A stretch of DNA of 49,132 nt from Acidobacteriota bacterium (lineage in GTDB: Bacteria > Acidobacteriota > Vicinamibacteria > Vicinamibacterales > CAVVIG01). The position numbers were made by a program, and so were the translations under genes. Below, piece after piece: positions 1 through 8,541 of the stretch (position 1 is the first letter of the stretch; each line of letters starts with the position of its first letter). Under the pieces are notes generated by a model. That model was not told where the DNA came from. It searched no databases and worked only from the letters and a program-made list of their open reading frames with translations. The stretch lies in assembly GCA_023265175.1 (NCBI GenBank), contig JAHFUI010000008.1, positions 13,170 to 62,301 of the forward strand, in the 5' to 3' direction.

Positions 1-1142
<1,142 letters not shown>

Positions 1143-1153
1143 GAGGTTCTCCG

Positions 1154-1212
1154 GGGGTCAGATCTTGATTTTTGCGTGCGCGAGGTTGCCGCAAAAATCA
1201 AGATCTGACCCC
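1154..1212. repeat. Perfect 23-base inverted repeat at the hydrolase/thiolase junction
   Basis: Positions 1154-1176 and 1190-1212 are exact reverse complements with a 13-base loop. The arms begin GGGGTCAGATC. Sequences starting GGGGTCAG are common as dispersed palindromes in several phyla, often linked to REP-associated tyrosine transposases; that link here is inference. The repeat supplies the last codons and stop of the hydrolase and lies just ahead of the thiolase ribosome binding site. Confidence 0.9.
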
Positions 1213-2069
1213 GCTTCAGCAGCTCTACGCTGGCGCGCGACGTCTTCAGCGCGTGGGGGTGGGGCTCCACGCGCAACAAGAGCATGAAATGCTGCCACGA
1301 GGGCCGCAAACTCTCGCGGGCGAGTGATCGATCCAAGGTGTCCGGTTCGTTCGAGGACGCCGTGGCGCGCACCAGCGATCGAATCCATGTACGCCATGGT
1401 GCCGTCGACCGGCACGACATGGTCCAGGCTGCGCTCACCGGTCACGATCAGCGTCGGCGCGACGATCCGGGCGCAATCATCCCGAAGGTTGGTGTTCGCA
1501 ATGAGCGCCGCGCGAGCGGCCATCCGTGCCGGTGAAAGCGGCGCCCGAATGACGGCGGCCAGCTGTCGGCAGACAAAGCGCCAGCGCGCGCCGAGGCGCG
1601 GAAAGGCCGACCGGATCTCGTCGCGAAGCCGGAACGGCGACTCGGCCAGAAACAGCGGCCCAAAAAGCCAGGGCCAACGCGCGTACAGCCGATGGCGGGG
1701 CCGCAGGCGCCAGCCCGGGCCCGGCGCCGACACCAGAATGAGCGCCGCGGTGCGTTCCGGACACCGCGCCGCGAATCGGATCGCCGGAAGCGCGCCGAAG
1801 GAGATGCCGCAAATCACCGCGCGCTGGATGTCTGAGTGGTCGAGGACTGCGGTGACCTGACGGACGTCGTTGTCGATGCCGAGCGCCGGATCGAGCGGCT
1901 GGTCGCACCCCGGCTCACCGCGCAGCGGAAACGTCAGCGTGCGGAACGACGGCGCGAGCGCGTCGATAGCCGGACGCAGGTACTCCCATCGGCCCTGGAT
2001 GCCGGGAATCAGGACGAGCGGAGGACCCGCTCCGAACGCGAGCACGGATCGATCCTCAAATTTGGTCAT
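1158..2069 (-). CDS. Alpha/beta hydrolase
   Basis: Serine hydrolase of the alpha/beta fold, 303 residues; substrate unknown. The oxyanion-side motif LIPGIQG is near residue 20. The nucleophile elbow is GISFG with Ser90, the acid is probably Asp216 (SLDHVVP), and the base is His244 (RTGHLG). The final 18 residues are encoded by the 1154-1212 inverted repeat, so the native C-terminus was probably shorter or was replaced. The ATG at 2069 lies inside an 8-base word array and has no Shine-Dalgarno sequence. It sits between the FadN-type gene and the thiolase, suggesting a part in lipid or CoA-ester breakdown, but this is context only. Confidence 0.88.
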   Translation of the reverse strand: MTKFEDRSVLAFGAGPPLVLIPGIQGRWEYLRPAIDALAPSFRTLTFPLRGEPGCDQPLDPALGIDNDVRQVTAVLDHSDIQRAVICGISFGALPAIRFAARCPERTAALILVSAPGPGWRLRPRHRLYARWPWLFGPLFLAESPFRLRDEIRSAFPRLGARWRFVCRQLAAVIRAPLSPARMAARAALIANTNLRDDCARIVAPTLIVTGERSLDHVVPVDGTMAYMDSIAGARHGVLERTGHLGSITRPREFAALVAAFHALVARGAPPPRAEDVARQRRAAEAGSDLDFCGNLAHAKIKI

Positions 2070-2155
2070 CTGGTCATCTGGTAATCGGGTAATTCAATTG
2101 GTCGATTGAACAATCCAATTACCCGATTATCCATTTACTCGATTATCCGATTCAG
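2063..2155. repeat. 8-base word array with inverted arms between fadN and the hydrolase
   Basis: Left words start at 2063, 2071, 2079 and 2087 (TGGTCATC twice, TGGTAATC, GGGTAATT). Right words start at 2115, 2123, 2131, 2139 and 2147 (CCAATTAC, CCGATTAT, CCATTTAC, TCGATTAT, CCGATTCA). The right words are degenerate reverse complements of the left ones, so the arms can pair. The array contains the hydrolase start codon at its left end and the fadN stop at its right end. Confidence 0.9.
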
Positions 2156-4461
2156 TTTCTGAGCGTCTTTCCCGTCTTGAGCGTGTACTGAATGCGATCG
2201 AGCGTCTTCGGCTCGCCGCACAATTTTAAGAACGCTTCGCGCTCGAGGTCCAGCAGGTACGTCTCGCTGACGATGGTCTGATGCGGCAGAGAACCCCCCG
2301 AGAGAATTGAAGCAAGGACGCGGCCGATTGTTGCGTCGTGATCGCTGATGCGTCCCGCGCGCCATGCCAGGTGGACGCCGAGCTTGAGTGCGGCCAGGAC
2401 GCCGCCGCCGCCGACCGGAATCGCGCGCGGCGCAGGCTTGTGGTATCTCTCGCGTACGCGTTCCAGCGCGAGCGCTTTGGCGTCCGCCATCACCCGCTCG
2501 CGGTTCATCGTGGATTGATCGAGGGGCCTGAGATAACCAAGCCGTCTGCCGTCCTCGGCACTTGTCGAGACCTTCGCGAAACCGATCGTCTCGAAGGCAC
2601 GCTGAACGAACGGCAGAAGATTCGCCTGCGCTGGGAGACCGTCGACCATTCTGGCCAGCATCTCCTTGGTGCCCCCGCCCGCCGGGATGAGGCCGACGCC
2701 GACTTCGACCAGCCCGATATATGTTTCCGCCGCCGCCTGCACCCGATCGGCGTGAAGGACGATCTCGCAACCGCCGCCCAGCGTCAGACCGGCCGGACAC
2801 GAGACGACGGGTACATCCCCGTAGCGCAGTGCCTGCGTCGCACCTTGAAACGCGCGCACCATCGCATCGATCTCGTCCCAGTTGCCTTCCTGCGCCTCGA
2901 GCAGCAGCAGCATGAGGTTTGCGCCAGCGGAGAAGTTCGGCGCATCGTTGCCAACGACGAGCGCTTGAAAATTTGCGGCCGCCTCCTTGACGCCCGCGTG
3001 GAGCATCTGGATGGTATCGGCACCGATGGCGTTCATCTTCGAATGAAACTCGAGCGCGAGGACGCCGTCGCCGATGTCGACGAGGCTTGCGCCGGGATTG
3101 CGCCGGACGATCCGCTGGCGGTCTTTCGCGGCTTTCAGAATCTGTAGACCAGGTCCGGCCGTCGGCACGCCGTCCTCGCGGAAGCGATTGGAGCCGGCGC
3201 GCAACACCTGGTCGAGGAGCGACGGAACCTGGGCGTGATCACCCACTGCTTCGAGCACCTCACGGACGCCGATCGCATCCCAAGTCTCGAACGGTCCCAG
3301 CTCCCAACCGAACCCCCACTTCATCGCGCGATCCACATCGTCTATCGAGTGCGCGATGGACAAAGCGATGCGCGCGGTGTAGATCAACGTCGCTCCAAGC
3401 GTGCGGCGGAGGAACGTGCCGACCTTGTCGTGGCCCAGAAACAGCGACCTGATCCTGGCGCCGACATCTTCTATCGGCCGCGCCGCGTCGAGCGGCGGCA
3501 GGCGCGCCGGCAGCTTGGCGCGATAGGTGAGCGTGGCGGGATCGAGGGTGAGGATGTCCGACGGTGCTGTTTCGGCTGCGGCTGTCGCGCGCGGGCGCTC
3601 GCGCTTGTAAAACCCCTGGCCGGCCTTCTCGCCGATCCATCCCCGCTCGATCAGCGCGTCCACCAGCGGAGGCAGTCGAAAGAGGGCACGCGCCTCGTGG
3701 TCCGGCAGGTGCTCTGTGAGATTTCGGGCGACGTGTCCGAGCACGTCGATGCCGGCGATGTCCGCGGTGCGGAAGGTGGCGCTCTTCGGCCGGCCGAGAG
3801 CCGGACCGGTCATGGCATCGATCTCTTCGATCGTGTACTCGCCGGTCTCGAGCGCGCGCAGCACCTGAATCATGCCGAACAGACCGATGTGGTTCGCGAT
3901 GAAGTTCGGCGTGTCTTTCGCGATCACCACGCCTTTGCCGAGATGGACGTCGGCGAACCGCGATACGCGATTGAGGACGGCGGGATCGGTGTCGGCCGTC
4001 GGAATGACTTCGAGGAGCCGGAGGTATCGAGGCGGGTTGAAGAAGTGCGTCCCCAGCCAGTGGCGGCGGAAATCGTCGCTCCGGCCCGCCGATAACGCGG
4101 CGATCGGAATGCCCGAGGTGTTGGACGTGACGATCGTTCCGGGTCGTCGGACCGCATCGACACGCTCGAGCAGCGACTGCTTGACGTCAATCCGCTCGAC
4201 GACCGCTTCGACGATCCAGCCGACGTCGCGCAATCGAGCAAGGTCGCGATCGAAGCCGCCGGTCTCAATCAGCCGCGCGATGTCGGACGTGAAGAACGGA
4301 TCCGGTTTCAGGCCTCGTGCGCGCTCGAGTCCCTCGCGCGCGACTTCGTCCGTCAGATCCAGCAGCAGCGCCGGCACGCCGGCATTCGCGAAGTGCGCCG
4401 CGATCTGCGCGCCCATCGTTCCCGCGCCGAGGACAGCGACCGACCGAATCGATGCCGACAT
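2152..4461 (-). CDS. fadN: 3-hydroxyacyl-CoA dehydrogenase / enoyl-CoA hydratase, FadN type
   Basis: Bifunctional beta-oxidation enzyme of 769 residues: hydration of enoyl-CoA and NAD-dependent oxidation of 3-hydroxyacyl-CoA. The dehydrogenase comes first (Rossmann LGAGTMG at 11-17, catalytic-type His139 in GTHFFNPP, C-terminal dehydrogenase domain about 190-400). The crotonase domain follows (about 460-650, GGGCE with Glu566, second acidic residue near 586). This order matches Bacillus FadN rather than E. coli FadB, where the hydratase is N-terminal. The start has AAGGTGAG just before ATG. It is followed on the same strand by the hydrolase and the thiolase, giving a FadN/FadA pair. Chain-length preference cannot be read from the sequence. 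Confidence 0.93.
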   Translation of the reverse strand: MSASIRSVAVLGAGTMGAQIAAHFANAGVPALLLDLTDEVAREGLERARGLKPDPFFTSDIARLIETGGFDRDLARLRDVGWIVEAVVERIDVKQSLLERVDAVRRPGTIVTSNTSGIPIAALSAGRSDDFRRHWLGTHFFNPPRYLRLLEVIPTADTDPAVLNRVSRFADVHLGKGVVIAKDTPNFIANHIGLFGMIQVLRALETGEYTIEEIDAMTGPALGRPKSATFRTADIAGIDVLGHVARNLTEHLPDHEARALFRLPPLVDALIERGWIGEKAGQGFYKRERPRATAAAETAPSDILTLDPATLTYRAKLPARLPPLDAARPIEDVGARIRSLFLGHDKVGTFLRRTLGATLIYTARIALSIAHSIDDVDRAMKWGFGWELGPFETWDAIGVREVLEAVGDHAQVPSLLDQVLRAGSNRFREDGVPTAGPGLQILKAAKDRQRIVRRNPGASLVDIGDGVLALEFHSKMNAIGADTIQMLHAGVKEAAANFQALVVGNDAPNFSAGANLMLLLLEAQEGNWDEIDAMVRAFQGATQALRYGDVPVVSCPAGLTLGGGCEIVLHADRVQAAAETYIGLVEVGVGLIPAGGGTKEMLARMVDGLPAQANLLPFVQRAFETIGFAKVSTSAEDGRRLGYLRPLDQSTMNRERVMADAKALALERVRERYHKPAPRAIPVGGGGVLAALKLGVHLAWRAGRISDHDATIGRVLASILSGGSLPHQTIVSETYLLDLEREAFLKLCGEPKTLDRIQYTLKTGKTLRN

Positions 4462-4857
4462 CTCACCTTAAATGTAGTCGAACTGCGGTGGCCTGTGGCT
4501 TACCTGCACTCCGAGCGAACACGTCCAAATGCCGGACTTATGGCAGAAAACGCACGGAATGTTCTCGAGGACGATGGTAGGATTTTGGAATATGGCGGTC
4601 AAACGCGAAGCCAGCATCGAGGATCTGTATCACGTCGAGGGCAAGGCCCAACGGGCAGGTGGCATGTCCCGTATGCAATCTTTCTAAGTCGAACACCGTC
4701 ACTACTGGTGTCTAGCAAGTCGTGGTTCTTGCGCGCAGCGTCTCCGTGTTTCGCTAGTGTAGGTCTTCTTGAAATGCGCTGACAGCTGTGCCGGCGATCG
4801 CTCATCACGCCTCGTCGTTTGAGGAAATCGTAAATCTGCTGAACGGGCAGGTGTCCA
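4462..4857. other. Gene-poor scar between fadN and the small cysteine-pair ORF
   Basis: About 400 bases with no intact gene. Except for the short Uma2-like remnant at 4592-4687, translation in all frames gives only short, composition-driven peptides. Base composition is more AT-rich than in the flanking genes. It looks like an old insertion/deletion site. Confidence 0.5.
4592..4687 (+). pseudogene. Uma2-family (DUF820) nuclease-like remnant
   Basis: A 31-codon frame starting MAVKREASIEDLYHVEGKA resembles the N-terminus of Uma2/DUF820 PD-(D/E)XK-fold proteins, which usually begin with a short basic stretch followed by LYxVEGKAE and a GE-x-V motif. Here the resemblance stops after about 20 residues and a stop codon follows; no catalytic core is present downstream. 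A weak TAGGA lies ahead of the ATG. Family assignment is by recalled motif only. Confidence 0.4.
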
Positions 4858-5049
4858 ATGCCTGTGCTTGGAGACAAGGAACCGTGTCGCGCCACTCAGC
4901 GTTGCACCGGGACGATGGAATGGAAAAAAGTTGGAGTCAGTGATGCCGTCTTTTGCGGCGAGGACGATTCGGCCCATCCAGAGGCCGTTCCAGACTACGA
5001 AGCCTGGGTCTGTGATACGTGCAAAGCCGAATGGAAATATTCAAGCTGA
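4858..5049 (+). CDS. Small protein with cysteine pairs, possible zinc ribbon
   Basis: A 63-residue frame with an N-terminal Cys pair (CRATQRC) and a C-terminal CDTCKAEW motif, separated by an acidic, tryptophan-containing middle. Two such pairs could bind one zinc, although the first spacing (C-x5-C) is wider than the usual C-x2-C. The ATG has only a weak AGG upstream. It converges on the E1 gene with 20 bases between stops. No characterised homologue is recognised; it may be the surviving end of a larger gene in the scar. Confidence 0.5.
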   Translation: MPVLGDKEPCRATQRCTGTMEWKKVGVSDAVFCGEDDSAHPEAVPDYEAWVCDTCKAEWKYSS

Positions 5050-5069
5050 CCCGCTACACCATCCAGCCT

Positions 5070-7271
5070 TTAGTACTTGGCGGTGTCGTGAATCGCCTGC
5101 AGGACGTCGGCGGTTTGCGGCAGGATCGCGTCTTCGAGATCGGGGTTGTAGGCGACGGGCGTGTCGAGGGCGCCGACGCGTCTGACCGGCGCATCGAGAT
5201 ATTCGAAGAGATCGCTGGCGATCCGTGCGGCGATTTCGGCGCCGAAGCCGCACGTCAACTGATCTTCATGCGCGATGACCACGCGGTTGGTGCGCTTCAC
5301 CTGCGCGGCGATGGCCTCCCAGTCGTACGGCGCGATCGTCCGTAGATCCAGCACCGCGACGCTGATGCCGTCCTTCTCCGCCTGATGCGCGGCGACGATG
5401 GTCCGCTGGACCAGCGCGCCCCAGGCGACCACCAGCACGTCGGTGCCTTCCTGCCGCAGGCTGGCTTTTCCAAACGGGATCATGAAGTCTTTGCCGGGAT
5501 ACTCGGCCTTGTTGTACGTCTGCCGATACAGGTGTTTGTGTTCGAGAAACAACACCGGATCGTCGCAGCGGATCGCGGTGCGCAGGAGGCCCGCGGCGTC
5601 CATCGCGTTGGACGGAAACACCACCCGGATGCCGGGGCAGTGCGCGAAGATGCTCTCGCCCGACTGGCTGTGATACGGCCCGCCGCCGCGCAGGTAGCCG
5701 CCGATCGCCGTGCGAATCACCATCGGGCACGAGTAGGTGTTGCCCGATCGGTACCGCATCATCGACATCTCGTCGCGCAGTTGCATCATCGCGGGCCAGA
5801 TGTAATCGAAGAACTGGATCTCGACGACCGGCTTGAGGCCGCGGATCGCCATCCCGACGCCGCGCCCGATGATGTTGGCCTCGGCCAGCGGCGAATTGAA
5901 CACGCGATTCTCGCCGTACAGCCGCTGCAGGCCGTGCGTCAGCTTGAAGACGCCGCCCTTTCCGGTGACGACGGCCAGCGCTTCCTTCCGGCTGGCGTCC
6001 GCCACGTCTTCGCCGAAGACGACAATGCGCGGGTTGTGCGCCATTTCGTCCTTGAGCGTGCGATTGATCGCCGCCACCATCGTGTCCGGCTTGCCGTCGG
6101 GTTGTGCCCGTGTTTCGAACGCGGACGAGGTGGGGTCCACGTCGGGGGAGTAGACCCAGAGCGCCGCGGTGTCTCTGGCCGGCTGCGGCGCGTGAAGCGC
6201 TTCGAGCGCGGCGTCGTTGATTTCGCGCTCGACGTCGGCAAGCATGGCCGCGAGGTCGCGATCGGTCGCCAGCCCGTTGTCCTTCAGAAACTCGGCAGAT
6301 CGGGTGATGGGATCGCGCCGCGCCTCCGCTTCGCGCTCCGCGGGCGTCTTGTACAGGCGCTCATCGTCTGAGAGAGAATGCGAGTACGGGCGGATGCACC
6401 GTGCGTGCACGAACGCCGGCCCGTTGCGGGCGCGCACGTACGCCGCCGCGGTGCGCATCGCGCGCACGCTCGCCAGAAAATCGGTACCGTCGATCGAATC
6501 GACGTGGAGGCTGGGAAACGAACGCACGAGCCGCGAGATGTCGCCGCCCGGCGTCTGGAACTCGACCGGCACTGAAATCGCGTAGCCGTTGTCTTCGATC
6601 AGAAACAAGACCGGCAAGCGTCGCAAGCACGTCGTGCCGAGCGCCTCCCAGAACTCGCCTTCGCTCGTCGCGCCTTCACCAAGCGACGTGAACACGATGT
6701 CGTCCGCGTGAAACCGTGACGCGCGATCCTCGATGTCAGCGACGCGGCTGTAGATAACGCTGGCGTCAGCCGCGCCAACCGCGTGCAGGACCTGCGTGCC
6801 GGTGGGACTCGATCCCGAGACGATGTTGAGCGCCGTGTTGGCCCAGTGCGACGGCATCTGGCGGCCGCCTGAGCTTGGGTCGGCGCTGCTGCCGACGGCA
6901 GCCAGCAGCATCTCGAGCGGCGTCACGCCAAGCTGCAGGCACAAGGCGCGGTCGCGATAGTACGGAAAGAACCAGTCGTATGCCGGCTTCAGCGCCAGGC
7001 CGGCGGCGATCTGGATCGCCTCGTGCCCCGCGCCGCTGATCTGAAAGAAGATTTTGCTTTGGTGCTTGAGCTGGATCTCCTTGTCGTCAAGCTTGCGCGA
7101 CAGGAGCATCGTGCGATGCGCGCGCAGCAAGGCGTCTTGATCCAGGCCGTGGAAGATTACACCGCTCGATTGACTCGCGGCACCGCTCAATTGGTTCGCG
7201 GTGCTCGATTGACTCGCGGCGTCCGATTGCCCGCCCACAGCTTCGCTGCCGTTGACGACAGACGATTTCAT
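5070..7271 (-). CDS. Thiamine-dependent 2-oxoacid dehydrogenase E1, alpha and beta subunits fused
   Basis: E1 of a branched-chain 2-oxoacid or pyruvate dehydrogenase complex, decarboxylating the oxoacid on thiamine diphosphate and acylating lipoyl-E2. Alpha part about 40-390, with the cofactor motif GEG (198-200) to DN (227-228). Beta part about 400-733, beginning [14 protein letters not shown] and containing FGEDVA and the conserved [12 protein letters not shown] region. Alpha and beta are usually separate genes; here they form one 733-residue chain. Residues 12-37 are a low-complexity Ser/Gln/Ala stretch coded by a tandem repeat. A TGCTATAAT promoter lies only 9 bases ahead of the ATG, so the message may be leaderless. 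No E2 or E3 gene is nearby; branched-chain substrates are the likelier guess. Confidence 0.92.
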   Translation of the reverse strand: MKSSVVNGSEAVGGQSDAASQSSTANQLSGAASQSSGVIFHGLDQDALLRAHRTMLLSRKLDDKEIQLKHQSKIFFQISGAGHEAIQIAAGLALKPAYDWFFPYYRDRALCLQLGVTPLEMLLAAVGSSADPSSGGRQMPSHWANTALNIVSGSSPTGTQVLHAVGAADASVIYSRVADIEDRASRFHADDIVFTSLGEGATSEGEFWEALGTTCLRRLPVLFLIEDNGYAISVPVEFQTPGGDISRLVRSFPSLHVDSIDGTDFLASVRAMRTAAAYVRARNGPAFVHARCIRPYSHSLSDDERLYKTPAEREAEARRDPITRSAEFLKDNGLATDRDLAAMLADVEREINDAALEALHAPQPARDTAALWVYSPDVDPTSSAFETRAQPDGKPDTMVAAINRTLKDEMAHNPRIVVFGEDVADASRKEALAVVTGKGGVFKLTHGLQRLYGENRVFNSPLAEANIIGRGVGMAIRGLKPVVEIQFFDYIWPAMMQLRDEMSMMRYRSGNTYSCPMVIRTAIGGYLRGGGPYHSQSGESIFAHCPGIRVVFPSNAMDAAGLLRTAIRCDDPVLFLEHKHLYRQTYNKAEYPGKDFMIPFGKASLRQEGTDVLVVAWGALVQRTIVAAHQAEKDGISVAVLDLRTIAPYDWEAIAAQVKRTNRVVIAHEDQLTCGFGAEIAARIASDLFEYLDAPVRRVGALDTPVAYNPDLEDAILPQTADVLQAIHDTAKY
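7164..7220. repeat. 21/18-base tandem repeat at the 5' end of the E1 gene
   Basis: Three near-copies starting at 7164 (21 bases), 7185 (18) and 7203 (18), all resembling GCTCGATTGACTCGCGG. Every unit is a multiple of three, so the frame is kept and a Ser/Gln/Ala-rich extension results. Probably expandable by slippage. Confidence 0.8.
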
Positions 7272-7279
7272 CGGCGCAA

Positions 7280-7288
7280 ATTATAGCA
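7280..7288 (-). promoter_or_regulatory. Extended -10 promoter of the E1 gene
   Basis: TGCTATAAT on the minus strand, a perfect -10 with the TGN extension. No good -35 is present, as expected for extended -10 promoters. The start codon follows 9 bases later, which implies a leaderless or nearly leaderless transcript. Confidence 0.6.
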
Positions 7289-7295
7289 TCCGGGC

Positions 7296-7345
7296 AACGA
7301 AGCTTGGCACACGCGACGTAGCGCCAGTCTGGCCGAAGCTTCGTT
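7296..7345. promoter_or_regulatory. Paired AAGCTT palindromes in the divergent E1/cupin promoter region
   Basis: Two related sites, 7298-7307 (CGAAGCTTGG) and 7334-7343 (CGAAGCTTCG, a perfect palindrome), with centres 36 bases apart. The wider arms 7296-7308 and 7332-7345 are inverted copies. Each lies where the -35 region of one of the two divergent promoters would be. A dimeric regulator controlling both genes is a reasonable inference. Confidence 0.5.
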
Positions 7346-7356
7346 GTTAAATTAGA

Positions 7357-7365
7357 TGGTATATT
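7357..7365 (+). promoter_or_regulatory. Extended -10 promoter of the cupin gene
   Basis: TGGTATATT, a near-consensus -10 with the TGN extension, ends 11 bases before the chosen ATG at 7377. There is no Shine-Dalgarno sequence, so a leaderless message is likely. Confidence 0.5.
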
Positions 7366-7376
7366 CTCGACCCATC

Positions 7377-7739
7377 ATGAGCGTGCAGACGGTTCGGCTC
7401 CACCGCTGGGATGAAATCGCGCTCGAAAAGGTCACCGAAATGGTGTCGCGCAAGATCGTCACCGGCGAGCGCGAGATGCTCGCGCAAGTGTACTTGAAGC
7501 GCGGCTGCCTGGTCCCCATGCACTCGCATGAAAGCGAGCAGATGACCTACATCCTGCAGGGCGCTCTCAAGTTCATCGTCGGCGGCGAGGAGATTACCGT
7601 CCGCGAAGGGGAAGTGCTGCACATCCCTTCCGCGGTCGAGCACCAGGCCGAAGCGCTCGAAGACACCTTCGAGCTGGACGTGTTCAGCCCGATTCGGCAG
7701 GACTGGCTGGATCACACCGACGACTACTTCGGGCGATGA
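7377..7739 (+). CDS. Small single-domain cupin protein
   Basis: A 120-residue cupin barrel. The first cupin motif reads GCLVPMHSHESEQMTYILQG, giving two His and one Glu as metal ligands; the second reads GEVLHIPSAVEH with the fourth ligand His. Such proteins serve as small dioxygenases, isomerases or sensor domains, and the substrate cannot be told. An ATG at 7356 would add seven residues (MVYSRPI) but overlaps the -10 element, so the ATG at 7377 is preferred. Divergent from the E1 gene across a shared regulatory region, hinting at joint control. Convergent with the rhomboid gene, 15 bases apart. Confidence 0.85.
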   Translation: MSVQTVRLHRWDEIALEKVTEMVSRKIVTGEREMLAQVYLKRGCLVPMHSHESEQMTYILQGALKFIVGGEEITVREGEVLHIPSAVEHQAEALEDTFELDVFSPIRQDWLDHTDDYFGR

Positions 7740-7754
7740 AAGGCGGTGGTTCGT

Positions 7755-8501
7755 TCAGTGCACGCGCCGGTCGTAGTCGTCGGCGCGGCCGCCGGAGTAC
7801 ACGTCGAACTTCCTGCGGACCCGATTGATCTTCCACTTCATATAGCGGTACTTCACTTCCGCCATCGGATGGATGCGGGCGCTTTTCAGGAACAGGTATG
7901 CCACGAGCAGGCCTCCCAAGTGTGTGGCGTGCGCCAGGCCGCCGCCCGTCCCTGACACCGAGGAGAAAAACGAGATCGCGCCCATGATGAGCACGAAGTA
8001 CTTCGCCGGAATGGCGAACACGAAATACATGTAGATCGGACGGTCGGGAAAATACATCGCGTAGGCGAGCAGCAAGCCGTAGATGGCCCCCGACGCTCCG
8101 ATCGTCAACGAGTACATCACCTGCTGCGAGAAGGCGAACGGCAGCACCGCGACGAGCACGGTGATCACGCCGGCGCCGGCGCCGGTGACGAAGTAGAACT
8201 TCAGAAAGTAGCGCGTCCCCCACATTCGCTCGAGCTCCGCCCCGAACATCCACAGCGCCAGCATGTTGAACACGATGTGGAACACACCACCGTGAAGGAA
8301 CATGTAGGTGATGAGCTGCCACAGCCGCAGCTGCGTGAGCACGGCGAGCGGAGACAGCCCCAGCCACCGCGTCAGCGACGGGACGAACGCCGTCGCGAAG
8401 AACATCGCCACGTTGGCGCCGATGAGCGCCTTGAGGGCTGTCGAAATCGGGCCGGGTCCGAAGGAAAACGAGGAAGCGTAAGGCGAAGGATAACGGCGCA
8501 T
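7755..8501 (-). CDS. Rhomboid-family intramembrane serine protease
   Basis: Membrane protein of 248 residues with about six transmembrane segments. Rhomboid hallmarks are present: WQLITYMFLHGGVFHIVFNM (His75 and Asn79 of the HxxxN pair), nucleophile Ser137 in GASGAIYG, and His194 in HATHLGG. It cleaves membrane-embedded substrates; the target is unknown. The basic C-terminal tail (about 210-248) is cytoplasmic. The start at 8501 follows the murJ stop by 40 bases and removes a spurious upstream extension that would lie inside murJ. Last gene of the STN-yqeY-murJ-rhomboid run. Confidence 0.92.
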   Translation of the reverse strand: MRRYPSPYASSFSFGPGPISTALKALIGANVAMFFATAFVPSLTRWLGLSPLAVLTQLRLWQLITYMFLHGGVFHIVFNMLALWMFGAELERMWGTRYFLKFYFVTGAGAGVITVLVAVLPFAFSQQVMYSLTIGASGAIYGLLLAYAMYFPDRPIYMYFVFAIPAKYFVLIMGAISFFSSVSGTGGGLAHATHLGGLLVAYLFLKSARIHPMAEVKYRYMKWKINRVRRKFDVYSGGRADDYDRRVH

Positions 8502-8541
8502 GGCGCGAGCCCCGAATCGTACCACATCCGGACGCGGCGTC

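Noticed and set aside
2785-2815. CCGGACACGAGACGACGG in fadN as another GTCCGG-family repeat
   Set aside because: It encodes the conserved crotonase segment SCPAGLTLGGG and has no inverted partner arm.
4599-4895. 98-codon frame on the minus strand across the fadN-E1 scar
   Set aside because: No recognisable domain and it overlaps the Uma2-like remnant; composition suggests chance.
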